Notes: a model not told the origin generated them from the sequence alone. 64,000 bases of DNA from Hyphomicrobiales bacterium (GCA_947455455.1 CANGOE010000002.1:40847-104846), one strand, 5' to 3'; shown: positions 53,936-63,023, numbered from the stretch's first letter. A program made the numbers and translations.

Positions 53936-55696
53936 TTAGACCAACGCTTTGCCCTTGCTGTCGATCACCGAGCCGATATCCTGCGCGGCATCGGCCAAGA
54001 TCATCTCGTTATGGGCCTTGCCCGACGGGATCATCGGGAAGCAGTTTTCCTTTTTGTCGACCAGGCAATCAAACAGCACCGGCAACGGGCTGTTGATCAT
54101 TTCCATAATGGCTTCGTCGAGCTTGGCAGGATCGGAGCAACGGATGCCCTTGGCCCCGTAGGCTTCGGCTAATTTGACGAAATCGGGCAGTGATTCCGAA
54201 TAGCTTTCGGAATAGCGCGAACCATGGAGCAATTCCTGCCACTGGCGCACCATGCCCATATATTCGTTGTTCAGGATGAAAATCTTGACCGGCAGGCGAT
54301 ATTGCATCGCCGTGGACAATTCCTGAATATTCATCTGGATCGAGGCTTCACCGGCAATATCGATCACCAATGCATCGGGATGGGCCATCTGCACGCCGAT
54401 GGCGGCAGGGAAACCATAGCCCATCGTGCCCAAACCACCCGAGGTCAGCCAGCGGTTCGGCTCCTCGAACCGGAAATACTGGGCGGCCCACATCTGGTGC
54501 TGTCCGACTTCGGTCGTGACATAGACATCACGGCCCTTGGTCAGCTCATACAGACGCTCGACCGCATATTGCGGCTTGATGGTCTCTTTGTTCTGCTCAT
54601 AGGCCAGACATTGGCGGTGCCGCCATTCACCGATCTTGTCCCACCAACTGCCGAGAGCCTTGCGGTCAACTGTCGGATTGGCCTTCTTCCATGCTGTCAG
54701 CATATCGGCCAGCACCGAGCGGCAATCGCCGATGATGCCGATATCTGCTTTGACGTTTTTATTGATCGAGGACGGATCGATATCAACATGGATCTTTTTG
54801 GAACGGGGCGAAAAGGCATCGAGACGACCGGTAATACGGTCATCGAAGCGGGCCCCGATGCAGATCATGACATCGCAATCATGCATGGCCAGATTGGCCT
54901 CATAGGTGCCGTGCATGCCCAACATGCCAAGCCACTGCTGGTCTGCCGCCGGATAGGCCCCCAAGCCCATCAGGGTCGAGGTGATCGGATAGCCGGTCAA
55001 CTGCACCAGTTCGCGCAACAGGCTGGAGGCTTCGGGGCCTGAATTGATCACGCCGCCGCCGGTGTAGAACACCGGACGCTTGGCCTTGCCCATCAATTCG
55101 ATGGCGGCCGCAATCTTGTCCTGATCGCCGTTGACGCGCGGACGGTAGGTCTTGTGCTGGTTGTCGAGCGGCCGGGCATATTTGCCTTTGGCAAACTGCA
55201 CATCCTTGGGAATATCGATGACCACCGGACCGGGCCGGCCATTGGAGGCCACGAAAAAGGCCTCGTGCAGAATACGCGGTAAATCCTCGATCGAACGGAC
55301 CAGATAGTTATGCTTGGTGCAATGGCGGGTGATGCCGACCGTGTCGCACTCCTGAAACGCATCCGAGCCGATCAGATGGGTTGGCACCTGACCGGTGATG
55401 CAGACCAGCGGGATGGAATCCATCATCGCATCGGTCAATCCGGTCACCGCATTGGTAGCACCGGGCCCGGATGTGACCAGCACGCAACCGACCTTGCCGG
55501 ACGAGCGGGCATAGCCCTCTGCCGCATGGACCGCCGCCTGCTCATGGCGCACAAGCACATGGTTGACCACATCCTGCTGGAAAATCGCATCATAAATGGG
55601 CAGAACCGCACCGCCCGGATAGCCGAAGATCCGGTCAACACCCTGATCCTGCAGGGCCTGGATCACCATTTCAGCGCCGGTCATTTCCTTGCTCAT
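53936..55696 (-). CDS. ilvB: Acetolactate synthase large (catalytic) subunit
   Basis: This 586-aa ThDP enzyme condenses two pyruvates, or pyruvate with 2-oxobutyrate, as the first common step of valine/leucine and isoleucine synthesis. It shows FGYPGGAVLPIYDAI, the ThDP-activating Glu52 in RHEQAAVHAAEGYAR, FAD-domain segments (DVMICIGARFDDRITG) and the ThDP/Mg segment IDIAGEASIQMNIQELSTA, with Glu-Ala replacing the more common Asp-Gly. That Glu-Ala variant is common in alphaproteobacterial enzymes. The gene follows an attenuator with a Leu/Ile/Val-containing leader peptide. Confidence 0.97.
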   Translation of the reverse strand: MSKEMTGAEMVIQALQDQGVDRIFGYPGGAVLPIYDAIFQQDVVNHVLVRHEQAAVHAAEGYARSSGKVGCVLVTSGPGATNAVTGLTDAMMDSIPLVCITGQVPTHLIGSDAFQECDTVGITRHCTKHNYLVRSIEDLPRILHEAFFVASNGRPGPVVIDIPKDVQFAKGKYARPLDNQHKTYRPRVNGDQDKIAAAIELMGKAKRPVFYTGGGVINSGPEASSLLRELVQLTGYPITSTLMGLGAYPAADQQWLGMLGMHGTYEANLAMHDCDVMICIGARFDDRITGRLDAFSPRSKKIHVDIDPSSINKNVKADIGIIGDCRSVLADMLTAWKKANPTVDRKALGSWWDKIGEWRHRQCLAYEQNKETIKPQYAVERLYELTKGRDVYVTTEVGQHQMWAAQYFRFEEPNRWLTSGGLGTMGYGFPAAIGVQMAHPDALVIDIAGEASIQMNIQELSTAMQYRLPVKIFILNNEYMGMVRQWQELLHGSRYSESYSESLPDFVKLAEAYGAKGIRCSDPAKLDEAIMEMINSPLPVLFDCLVDKKENCFPMIPSGKAHNEMILADAAQDIGSVIDSKGKALV

Positions 55697-55788
55697 GTCT
55701 CGCTCCGTTGTCTGAACCGAATTGTCTGGTCACATTGCCTTGATCGCGGGGGTAAAAGTCCGGTTTGGTCATATGCGCGATGGCCCAA

Positions 55789-55813
55789 TAAAAAAGCCCC
55801 GCTCGGGGGGCTT
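55789..55813 (-). terminator. ilvB attenuator terminator
   Basis: On the reverse strand the stem AAGCCCC / GGGGCTT (55807-55813 and 55794-55800, loop CCGAGC) is followed by TTTTTT. It lies about 30 nt after the leader-peptide stop and about 95 nt before ilvB, the normal position for a transcription attenuator. Confidence 0.85.
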
Positions 55814-55843
55814 CAGGGTCAGCGCCAGTCTCGGGTAGCCGGT

Positions 55844-55897
55844 CTATCGACCGTCCCGCTCCTGACGCCATCGTACTACAATCTGCAAACGAGCCAT
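55844..55897 (-). CDS. ilvB leader peptide
   Basis: This 17-codon ORF starts at ATG 55897 and reads MARLQIVVRWRQERDGR, containing Leu, Ile and two adjacent Val codons. It ends at TAG 55844, upstream of the intrinsic terminator. Starvation for these amino acids would stall the ribosome and favour an antiterminator. The ribosome site is weak (CAGG close to the ATG), so translation initiation is not certain. Confidence 0.65.
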   Translation of the reverse strand: MARLQIVVRWRQERDGR

Positions 55898-55927
55898 TGC
55901 CTGACTATCCCCGAAAATGATTGCATG

Positions 55928-55956
55928 ATGCTAATCATGCTTTTGCCTGTCGTCAA
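55928..55956 (-). promoter_or_regulatory. Predicted ilvB operon promoter
   Basis: On the reverse strand TTGACG (55956-55951), a 17-nt spacer and TAGCAT (55933-55928) make a good sigma-70-like promoter. It lies just after the 3' end of miaA. The predicted start, near 55921, precedes the leader peptide by about 25 nt. Confidence 0.6.
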
Positions 55957-55964
55957 GCACAAGA

Positions 55965-56930
55965 TCATGCGCCTTTATGCGGTGGCGGCTCGGCCTGCTG
56001 AACGGATCCGACCTGCCCGAGCCAGTTTTCAATCCGCGCAGTCGCCTCGTCGGGTTTCATCCAGATAAAATCGGGAGCCTGATGGCGAAACCAGGTGTGT
56101 TGGCGTTTGGCATAACGGCGGGTATCGGCCTTGCCTTTGTCGACAGCCTCCTGCATCGAACATTCACCCCGCAAGGCGGCCATCAATCCGGGCACGCCAT
56201 GCGCACGCATCACCGGCAAGGCGGGATCCAGCGCCAGACGCGCCAACTCTTCCACCTCTTCCAATGCGCCCTGCCGCATCATGGCATCAAAGCGGTCATC
56301 GATACGGGCGCGCAAGACCTCGCGGTCGGGTTCCAGAAACACCGCCAAAGACCGCCCCGGATCAATCACCGCGCCGTGGCGTGGTCCCTGAAACGAACGG
56401 ATCGAGCGGCCCGTCGCCTCGAACACTTCCATCGCCCTGATCACCCGTTGCGGGTCGGTCGCATTCAGGCTTGCGGCGGTTTCGGGATCGATTGCCTGCA
56501 AACGGGCATGAAGGGCCGCAACGCCGATCTCCGCTTCCAAGGCGCGGATGCGGCTCCGCACCTCTTCGGGCACGGCGGGAATATCCGACAAGCCTTCGGT
56601 CAATGCGCGGAAATACATGCCGGTCCCGCCTGCCACAATCGGCAGTCGTCCTTGCGCATGAATGGCGGCAATGGCGGTTGTGGCATCGGCGAGCCAATGG
56701 GCCACGGAATAGGGCTGAGCGCCCCCGACATGACCGAACAATTGATGCGCGACCTCGGCCTCCTCCGCCACACTCGGACGGGCTGTCAACACGCGCAAAG
56801 GCTGATAGACTTGCATGGAATCCGCATTGATCACCACGCCATTCAGCTTTTTAGCCAAATGGATGGCCAGAGCGGACTTGCCGCTTGCCGTCGGTCCTGC
56901 GATGAGAAGGGCCTGCAGTCGGCTCTGCAT
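55965..56930 (-). CDS. miaA: tRNA dimethylallyltransferase
   Basis: This 321-aa enzyme transfers dimethylallyl to A37 of tRNAs reading UNN codons. It has P-loop GPTASGKS (residues 12-19), NADSMQVYQPLRVLTARPS, VGGTGMYFRALTEGLSDIP and the C-terminal YAKRQHTWFRHQ block. ATG 56930 is chosen; the long upstream extension runs into serB on the other strand. It is divergent from serB, with 54 bp between the two start codons. It ends right at the ilvB promoter. Confidence 0.95.
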   Translation of the reverse strand: MQSRLQALLIAGPTASGKSALAIHLAKKLNGVVINADSMQVYQPLRVLTARPSVAEEAEVAHQLFGHVGGAQPYSVAHWLADATTAIAAIHAQGRLPIVAGGTGMYFRALTEGLSDIPAVPEEVRSRIRALEAEIGVAALHARLQAIDPETAASLNATDPQRVIRAMEVFEATGRSIRSFQGPRHGAVIDPGRSLAVFLEPDREVLRARIDDRFDAMMRQGALEEVEELARLALDPALPVMRAHGVPGLMAALRGECSMQEAVDKGKADTRRYAKRQHTWFRHQAPDFIWMKPDEATARIENWLGQVGSVQQAEPPPHKGA

Positions 56931-56984
56931 TACCGCGCTCCGGCCAGACTGAAAAAACGCGAACTGAAAAAGAAGACCCGATCC

Positions 56985-57902
56985 ATGTCCGTTACCGAAG
57001 CCACCGTCACTGTTGCCACACTTGTTGCCAATCCTCTGACACCATGCCTCAGCGATGCCCTGATTAAGCAGGCGGCGCAAGCCTTGCCTGCACAGACGGA
57101 GCAAAAAATCCTCGATCCGGGCATTGCCGCCGATCTCCTGTTCGAAAGCAACGACGGCACAAGCCACAGCGCATGGGCACAAGCCATCCGCGACGCATTG
57201 GGGCAGGCTCGCGTCGATGTCATCGTCCAGCCGCTCGAAAACCGCCGCAAGCAGTTGTTTCTGGCAGACATGGACTCAACCATGATCGGGCAGGAATGTA
57301 TCGACGAATTGGCCGATTTTGTCGGCTTGAAGGCCAAGGTCTCGGAGATTACCGAACGCGCCATGCGCGGCGAGCTGGAGTTCGAACCCGCCTTGCGCGA
57401 GCGGGTCGCTCTGCTCAAGGGCCTTGATCTCGATGTGATCGGGCAGATTTTGCAAAACCATATCACCTATACCCCCGGTGGGCGCGCGCTGGTGATGACC
57501 ATGAAAGCCCACGGCGCCTATACAGCCCTGGTGTCGGGTGGTTTCACGCTGTTTACCGGTCCGGTTTCGGAGCATTTAGGCTTTGACGAACACCGCTCCA
57601 ACAGCCTGTTGATCGAGGCCGGCAAGCTCGCCGGACAGGTCGAAGATCCGATTTTGGGCAAAGAGGCCAAGCGCGCCAGCCTGATCGGCCTGCGCGATGC
57701 GCGCGGCCTGCATCCCTCGCTGACCATGGCGGTCGGTGACGGAGCCAATGATCTGGCCATGCTGGGCGAAGCCGGATTGGGCGTGGCCTTTTATGCCAAG
57801 CCTGCCGTGGCCGCCGCCGCCCATGCCCGCATCAACCATGCCGATCTGTCAGCCCTGCTCTATGCCCAGGGCTATCGCAAAGCCGATTTCGTCGGGCTCT
57901 GA
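56985..57902 (+). CDS. serB: Phosphoserine phosphatase
   Basis: This 305-aa HAD-family enzyme makes serine from phosphoserine. The DxDST nucleophile motif is Asp95-Met-Asp97-Ser-Thr (LFLADMDSTMIGQECIDELA). Motif II is SGGFTLFTGP and motif III is VGDGANDLAMLGEAGLGVAF. The first 90 residues form the ACT-like N-terminal domain seen in long SerB proteins. The true start is ATG 56985; a much longer in-frame open stretch upstream is the antisense of miaA. Confidence 0.95.
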   Translation: MSVTEATVTVATLVANPLTPCLSDALIKQAAQALPAQTEQKILDPGIAADLLFESNDGTSHSAWAQAIRDALGQARVDVIVQPLENRRKQLFLADMDSTMIGQECIDELADFVGLKAKVSEITERAMRGELEFEPALRERVALLKGLDLDVIGQILQNHITYTPGGRALVMTMKAHGAYTALVSGGFTLFTGPVSEHLGFDEHRSNSLLIEAGKLAGQVEDPILGKEAKRASLIGLRDARGLHPSLTMAVGDGANDLAMLGEAGLGVAFYAKPAVAAAAHARINHADLSALLYAQGYRKADFVGL

Positions 57903-57917
57903 TCTCTTTCGATCAAA

Positions 57918-57947
57918 AAAATCCCGGACCAAAGGGCCCGGGATTTT
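57918..57947. terminator. Bidirectional terminator between serB and degP
   Basis: A 10-bp perfect inverted repeat (AAAATCCCGG at 57918-57927, CCGGGATTTT at 57938-57947) lies between two convergent genes. It has A-rich and T-rich flanks on both strands and can stop transcription from either side. Confidence 0.85.
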
Positions 57948-57982
57948 CAAACTCTAGTTGATACGGGCCGAAGTCAGATCGA

Positions 57983-59485
57983 TTACTCGATCGACACCGC
58001 AACAAAGCGGGTATCGCCTTGCGCATTGGCGACCAGCAGAAGAACGGATTTCTTGCCGTCTTTCTTGAGGGTCTCGATCCGGCGGGCCAGAGCGTCGGGA
58101 GAGGTGGCAGGCTCCTGCTGGACTTCGACGATCACATCACCTGCGACGATGCGCTTGTCGGCGGCAACAGAGTTGGGCTCGACCTTGGTGACAATCAAGC
58201 CTTTGACACTGTCCTTGACTGAAAATTTCTTGCGCAACTCATCGGACAAGGGCTGGACATCCATGCCCGCGACCTTGCGGCTCAGAGTTGGCGCGGCCTT
58301 GTCGGATTTGGGATCTTCGGCCTTTGCTGTTTTGTCAGATTCCTGCAAGCGCTCGAGCTTGGCCGTTTTGGTCAATTCCTTGCCCTTGCGCATGATCACG
58401 ATATCAACGGATTTGCCCACCGCCGTCTGGCCGACAAGACGGGGCAGATCCTTGGATTCTTTGACCTCGTGGCCATCAAACCGCAAGATCACATCGCCGG
58501 CCTCAATACCGGCAGGCTTGGCCGGTCCCTTGGGATCGACATCGGCCACCAGCGCCCCGCGTGCGGTCCCGAGACCGAGGCTTTCCGCGATGGTTTCATC
58601 GACATTCTGGATGCGCACACCCAGCCAGCCGCGCCGTGTCTCGCCGAACTGGATCAACTGGTCCACCACGCCCTTGGCCATGATGGAGGGAACAGAAAAG
58701 CCGATCCCGATCGACCCGCCGGTGGGCGACAGAATGGCGGTGTTGACGCCGATCACCTCGCCTTGCAAATTGAACAGCGGACCACCCGAATTACCTTTGT
58801 TGATGGCGGCATCGGTCTGGATGTATTGGCCGTAGGAATTGTCGGAAATGTCGCGGTTGCGGGCCGACACGATCCCCGTTGTCACAGTGCCACCCAAGCC
58901 GAACGGATTGCCGATGGCGACAACCCAATCACCCAGACGGGCCTTGTCGGAATCACCGAATTTGACGGCTTTCAGCGGCTTGTCGGGCTTGACCCGCAAC
59001 ACCGCCAGATCAACCTTGCTGTCACGGCCGACCAATTCGGCTTTCAAACGGGTGCCATCGGTCAGAATGACGGTGATTTCGTTGGCATCGGCGATCACGT
59101 GATTGTTGGTCACCACGATGCCGGATGAATCGATGATAAAGCCGGAACCCAGCGAGCTGGACTTGCGTTGCGGGCGCTGTCCGCCACCCTGCCCGCCGCC
59201 TTGCTGGCCGTTGGGTCCGAAAAATTCCTCGAAGAAATCCTGAAACGGAGAGCCGGGCGGCAATTGCGGCAGTTGCACCGAGCGTTGCTCGTTGACGGTG
59301 GTGGATGCAGAAATATTGACCACCGCATCCAGCACCTGATCGACCACATCGGCCAAACTGTCAGGTCCGCGCGCGGCCGCAGAGGCTGGTGCAAGGTGAA
59401 GAGGCGAGAGCACCAATGAGGCGGCCAACAAGGCCCCGATCACAGCACGGGAAAAGCGCACAGGCGCAAAATCAGGAAAAGTCAT
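57983..59485 (-). CDS. degP: Periplasmic serine protease, DegP/HtrA family
   Basis: This 500-aa Do-type protease has a signal peptide (residues 1-36, ending APASA) and a trypsin-like domain with the triad His129 (VTNNHV), Asp159 (KVDLAVL) and Ser233 (GNSGGPL). Two PDZ domains start near residues 270 (GWLGVRIQNVD) and 400 (KFSVKDSVKGLIVTKVEP). A Gly/Gln-rich linker (residues 93-104) lies before the protease core. It is a quality-control protease and chaperone of the cell envelope. It lies downstream of hflK-hflC, an association common in alphaproteobacteria. Confidence 0.95.
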   Translation of the reverse strand: MTFPDFAPVRFSRAVIGALLAASLVLSPLHLAPASAAARGPDSLADVVDQVLDAVVNISASTTVNEQRSVQLPQLPPGSPFQDFFEEFFGPNGQQGGGQGGGQRPQRKSSSLGSGFIIDSSGIVVTNNHVIADANEITVILTDGTRLKAELVGRDSKVDLAVLRVKPDKPLKAVKFGDSDKARLGDWVVAIGNPFGLGGTVTTGIVSARNRDISDNSYGQYIQTDAAINKGNSGGPLFNLQGEVIGVNTAILSPTGGSIGIGFSVPSIMAKGVVDQLIQFGETRRGWLGVRIQNVDETIAESLGLGTARGALVADVDPKGPAKPAGIEAGDVILRFDGHEVKESKDLPRLVGQTAVGKSVDIVIMRKGKELTKTAKLERLQESDKTAKAEDPKSDKAAPTLSRKVAGMDVQPLSDELRKKFSVKDSVKGLIVTKVEPNSVAADKRIVAGDVIVEVQQEPATSPDALARRIETLKKDGKKSVLLLVANAQGDTRFVAVSIE

Positions 59486-59607
59486 AAGACAGGCTCCAAT
59501 TATAAAAGTCGCTGGTGGCCCCCACCACGTCCGAACAGCACCCACAAGATCTTACAATTAGGGCAGAACAACGGCAGTCATCCGGCAGGATTGATCCCAT
59601 TTCAAGA

Positions 59608-59799
59608 TCAATAGGCATGCCGGATGTAGAACACGATGCCAAGGCCGATAAAGGCGGCGATCAATCCCACCGCCCGCATCCGGCCTTCTGTTGATTCCAG
59701 CACATCTTCGATACGGGCTCTTACAAAGCCCGGGAAGGCCGCAAACAACAACCCCTCGATAAACAGCACCAAGCCAATGGCCGAGAAGAAATCATCCAT
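59608..59799 (-). CDS. DUF2065 family membrane protein (YjeT-like)
   Basis: This 63-aa protein has two predicted membrane helices (AIGLVLFIEGLLFAAFPGF and MRAVGLIAAFIGLGIVFYI) separated by a short cytoplasmic loop (ARIEDVLEST). It matches the small DUF2065 proteins that regularly follow hflC. Its molecular function is unknown. It is 26 bp downstream of hflC and 122 bp upstream of degP. Confidence 0.9.
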   Translation of the reverse strand: MDDFFSAIGLVLFIEGLLFAAFPGFVRARIEDVLESTEGRMRAVGLIAAFIGLGIVFYIRHAY

Positions 59800-59825
59800 G
59801 GAAAATCTCCCCCCTCTTGACCATG

Positions 59826-60731
59826 TTATGGCTTGGCCGCAGGCGCGGGAGTGGTGTTCGAGCGCGCAAAGGGATCCCGCAAATACCGGAAAAACTCATG
59901 ATCCGGATTGAGGATCATCCGCGTTTCACCCGGACGCAGGGCTATTTCATAAGCCTGCATCGAGCGGTAGAAGCGGAAGAAATCGGGATCACGCGAAAAG
60001 GCTTCCGCAAGAATACGGTTCTTCTCGGCATCGCCCTGCCCGCGCGCTTCCTCCGATTTGCGCATGGCATCGGCGCGCAACACCGTGACATCGCGGTCCG
60101 CCCGTGCACGGATGGTTTGCGAGACTTGCGAACCGTTGGCGCGGATATCGGCGGCTTCACGCTGGCGTTCGGTCTGCATACGCTGGAACACCGCTTGCGA
60201 GTTGGGCGCGGGCAAATCGGCACGGCGCAACCGCACATCGATCACTTCGATCCCCAGTCCCATCGCCTCGCGATTGGCATCCTCGCGGATTTTGATCATC
60301 AGCTTGGCGCGGTCGGTGCGCACGACAGACATGAAGCTGGCTTCGGCCAACACGGTACGAACCGTTGAATTGACGATGGACGCCAGACGCAAATTCGCGC
60401 CCGTCACATTGTTGACGCTTTGGTAGAAGCGCAACGGATCGGTGATGCGGTAGCGGGTAAAGGCATCAATCACCAGCCGCTTCTGATCGGCCGCAATGAC
60501 TTCCTGCTCCTGCAATTCCAGATCCTGGATCCGGTTGTCGAAGAACACGACATTCTGGACAAACGGGATCCGCCAATACAGACCCGGCTCCGAAATCGGG
60601 GCGCGGACGATTTTACCCAGTTGGAACACCAGCGCCGATTGCGTCTGATGCACTGTGAAAGCGGCAGAAAAAAGCAACAAACCGGCGATGCCTGCCAGCA
60701 CCAGCCATCCCATACGCGAGGTCGAGCTCAT
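59826..60731 (-). CDS. hflC: HflC, FtsH-modulating membrane protease-associated protein
   Basis: This 301-aa SPFH/prohibitin-family protein has an N-terminal membrane anchor (MGWLVLAGIAGLLLFSAAFTVHQTQ) followed by the band-7 domain (LVFQLGKIVRAPISEPGLYWRIPFVQNVVFFDNRIQDLELQEQEV). The coiled-coil-like segment rich in Arg/Glu/Ala lies around residues 170-230. With HflK it forms a large periplasmic cage around FtsH. Its start overlaps the hflK stop by 4 bp. Confidence 0.95.
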   Translation of the reverse strand: MSSTSRMGWLVLAGIAGLLLFSAAFTVHQTQSALVFQLGKIVRAPISEPGLYWRIPFVQNVVFFDNRIQDLELQEQEVIAADQKRLVIDAFTRYRITDPLRFYQSVNNVTGANLRLASIVNSTVRTVLAEASFMSVVRTDRAKLMIKIREDANREAMGLGIEVIDVRLRRADLPAPNSQAVFQRMQTERQREAADIRANGSQVSQTIRARADRDVTVLRADAMRKSEEARGQGDAEKNRILAEAFSRDPDFFRFYRSMQAYEIALRPGETRMILNPDHEFFRYLRDPFARSNTTPAPAAKP

Positions 60732-61873
60732 TTCGGCGCTCCCTGATTACGCTTCAATTCAGGCAAAGCCATATAGGGGACAACCCCTTGTCCGGTATCG
60801 CGGTCGATAATGACCTTGTCGATATTGCCCATCACTTTTTCCAGCGTTTCGAGATAGATCCGCTGACGGGTCACATCCGGTGCCTTTTTGTATTCGTCAT
60901 AGACTTGCGTGAAACGGCTGGACTGACCATTGGCTTCGGCCACCACACGCTCGCGATAGGCCTCGGCCTCCTGCACGATCCGCGCCGCCTCGCCGCGCGC
61001 TTCTGGCACGACACGGCTGGCATAGGTTTCGGCCTCGTTGCGCAAGCGGTCCTGATCCTGACGGGCCGCCTGCACATCGCGGAAGGCTTCCAGAACCTGA
61101 CCGGGGGGATCGACCTTCTGCAACTGCACCAGCCGCACTTCGACACCGGCTTTGTAATTGTTCAGCACATCCTGAATCAGTGTCTTGACCTCGGCCTCGA
61201 TCGCCGAGCGGTCGGTGGTCAGCACCAGCTGGATATTGCGCCGTCCGATCACTTCGCGCATCGCGGCTTCTGCCACGGCCCGCACCGAGCCTTGCGGATT
61301 GCGGATATTGAAAGCGTAATCGGCCGCCTTGGCCGGATTGATCTGCCACTGGACCGCGAAATCGACATAGACGATGTTTTCGTCACCCGTCAGCATCAGG
61401 CTGGAGGCATCACCGCGTCCGGTGCGGTTGTCGTTCACACCCACGCCGACATCGGTGGTATTGACCGCCGTCACACGGGGCTTGATGACCGAGCCGACAG
61501 GAGCGGGCCAGTTATAATTCAGACCGGGTTGGGTCGAGCCTTCATAGCGGCCAAACACAAGATTGAGACCGATTTCGTCGGGATGGACGATATACAAACC
61601 CGTTGCCATCCAGCCGACCACAGCCAAAGCCCCGATCAGCGATGCACCACGGCCCGACATCGGACCATCGGGGATCAAATTCTTGAGTTGGTCCTGTCCC
61701 TGCTGGAACAGTTGATCCAGCCCTTGCGGACCTTGGCCACCGCCGGACGATCCGCCGCCCCATGGGCCTTGACCACCGGGACCTTTGGGTCCGTTCCCCT
61801 TGGGTTCGGACGGGCCTGAGCCGGACTTTTTGCCCCATGGCCCACCGCCATCACCTTGATTGCTCCACGGCAT
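60728..61873 (-). CDS. hflK: HflK, FtsH-modulating membrane protein
   Basis: This 381-aa SPFH-family protein has a long N-terminal Gly/Pro-rich tail starting MPWSNQGDGGGPWGKKSG. One membrane helix (ASLIGALAVVGWMATGLYIV, near residues 80-99) is followed by a band-7 domain (EIGLNLVFGRYEGSTQPGLNYNWPAP). A charged helical region around 270-345 (VQAARQDQDRLRNEAETYASRVVPEARGEAARIVQEAEAYRERVVAEA) builds the cage with HflC. It is coupled to hflC by a 4-bp overlap. Confidence 0.95.
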   Translation of the reverse strand: MPWSNQGDGGGPWGKKSGSGPSEPKGNGPKGPGGQGPWGGGSSGGGQGPQGLDQLFQQGQDQLKNLIPDGPMSGRGASLIGALAVVGWMATGLYIVHPDEIGLNLVFGRYEGSTQPGLNYNWPAPVGSVIKPRVTAVNTTDVGVGVNDNRTGRGDASSLMLTGDENIVYVDFAVQWQINPAKAADYAFNIRNPQGSVRAVAEAAMREVIGRRNIQLVLTTDRSAIEAEVKTLIQDVLNNYKAGVEVRLVQLQKVDPPGQVLEAFRDVQAARQDQDRLRNEAETYASRVVPEARGEAARIVQEAEAYRERVVAEANGQSSRFTQVYDEYKKAPDVTRQRIYLETLEKVMGNIDKVIIDRDTGQGVVPYMALPELKRNQGAPK

Positions 61874-61981
61874 GAAGTCTTCCCTTTGTTATCGTGTCAA
61901 ACCGCGCCTGCGGTGCATTTTTCTGTGTCTTCAGTATGAAGTGGTGTCTTGCTTCTCATTCGTCAACGGTCTGTAGCACTT

Positions 61982-62497
61982 TCATGTGCGGACACGCTGA
62001 TAATCAATAAAAGAATAGGCATATTCATCGCGCGGACCACTCGGAAAATCCTCTTTCGAGATCACCTTGAAACTCTTTCTATCCCAATCGGGAAAAAAAG
62101 CATCCCCATGCGGGGTGGCATGGACTTCAGTCAGATGCAATCGGTCCGCCAGAGGGAGGGTCTGGGCATAGACATCAGCCCCGCCGACAACCGCTATGCC
62201 CGGAGCCTGCATCCGCTTTGCCAGATCCCGGCACAGATCAAGCGCACCCGCCAGATCATGGGCCACATGCACGCCCTCGGCGGCAAAAGCAGGATCACGG
62301 GTCAGCACCACGGTTTCACGCCCCGGCAGAGCCTTGCCGATCGACTGGAACGTCTTGCGCCCCATCAGCATCGGATGCCCCAGCGTCAATTGGCGGAACC
62401 GCTTCAAATCCGACGAGAGCTGCCAGATCAACCGGTTGTCGTCACCAATGACCCCGTTATCGGCAATCGCGGCCAGCACAAAAAGGGGGACGCTCAT
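61982..62497 (-). CDS. folA: Dihydrofolate reductase
   Basis: This 171-aa enzyme reduces dihydrofolate with NADPH. It shows VLAAIADNGVIGDDNRLIWQLSSDLKRFRQLTLGHPMLMGRKTFQSIGKALPGRETVVLTR, with catalytic Asp30 and the MGRKTF/PLPGR region, and VVGGADVYAQTLPLADRLHLTEV. ATG 62497 overlaps the stop of the GNAT gene (ATGA). With thyA two genes upstream it makes the thymidylate/folate cycle unit. Confidence 0.95.
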   Translation of the reverse strand: MSVPLFVLAAIADNGVIGDDNRLIWQLSSDLKRFRQLTLGHPMLMGRKTFQSIGKALPGRETVVLTRDPAFAAEGVHVAHDLAGALDLCRDLAKRMQAPGIAVVGGADVYAQTLPLADRLHLTEVHATPHGDAFFPDWDRKSFKVISKEDFPSGPRDEYAYSFIDYQRVRT

Positions 62498-63021
62498 GCT
62501 TTGTGATCCGGTTCGGGATGGCCGGTAAAGGGCGCGTGTCCCGCCAGCCGCCACAAGGCCTGATCCGACACCTGGCAGATGGTCCAGTCATCCATCAATT
62601 CGGCTCCCATGCCTTTATAGAAAGCAATCGACGGTTCGTTCCAATCCAGAACCGACCATTCGAGCCGCGCCAGCCCCTCGCTGATGCACCGCTTGGCCAG
62701 TCCGTTCAACAGGGCCTTGCCCAATCCTTTGCCGCGATGCTCGGGCTCGACGAACAAATCTTCGAGATAGATGCCGTGACGGCCCCGGAAGGTCGAAAAA
62801 TTATAGAACCAGACAGCCAGTCCCACCACCTGCCCGTCTTGTTCGGCCACATCACAGAACAGGCGGGGATGGGCACAAAACAGCGCTTCGGTGATCATCT
62901 TCTGCGTCGCATCGACGCTATCGAGCAGATGTTCATAATCGGCGAGCGCACGGATCAGCGCATAAATGCGCGGCGCGTCAGAGGGAATGGCGGGACGGAT
63001 TGTACCGGAAACGGGGTTCAT
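62494..63021 (-). CDS. GNAT family N-acetyltransferase
   Basis: This 175-aa acetyltransferase has the acetyl-CoA site YLEDLFVEPEHRGKGLGKALLNGLAKRC (motif A, R/Q-x-x-G-x-G/A) and the C-terminal WSVLDWNEPSIAFYKGMGAELMDDW. The latter resembles diamine (spermidine/spermine-type) N-acetyltransferases. It lies 2 bp after the thyA stop and overlaps folA by 4 bp, so the three genes are one unit. Placement between thyA and folA is seen in other alphaproteobacteria. Confidence 0.9.
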   Translation of the reverse strand: MNPVSGTIRPAIPSDAPRIYALIRALADYEHLLDSVDATQKMITEALFCAHPRLFCDVAEQDGQVVGLAVWFYNFSTFRGRHGIYLEDLFVEPEHRGKGLGKALLNGLAKRCISEGLARLEWSVLDWNEPSIAFYKGMGAELMDDWTICQVSDQALWRLAGHAPFTGHPEPDHKA

Positions 63022-63023
63022 GA

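Noticed and set aside
59499..59504. Perfect TATAAT on the reverse strand just before degP
   Set aside because: A start of transcription from it would fall within about 8 nt of the degP ATG and remove the Shine-Dalgarno sequence, and no -35 element is seen at the right distance.
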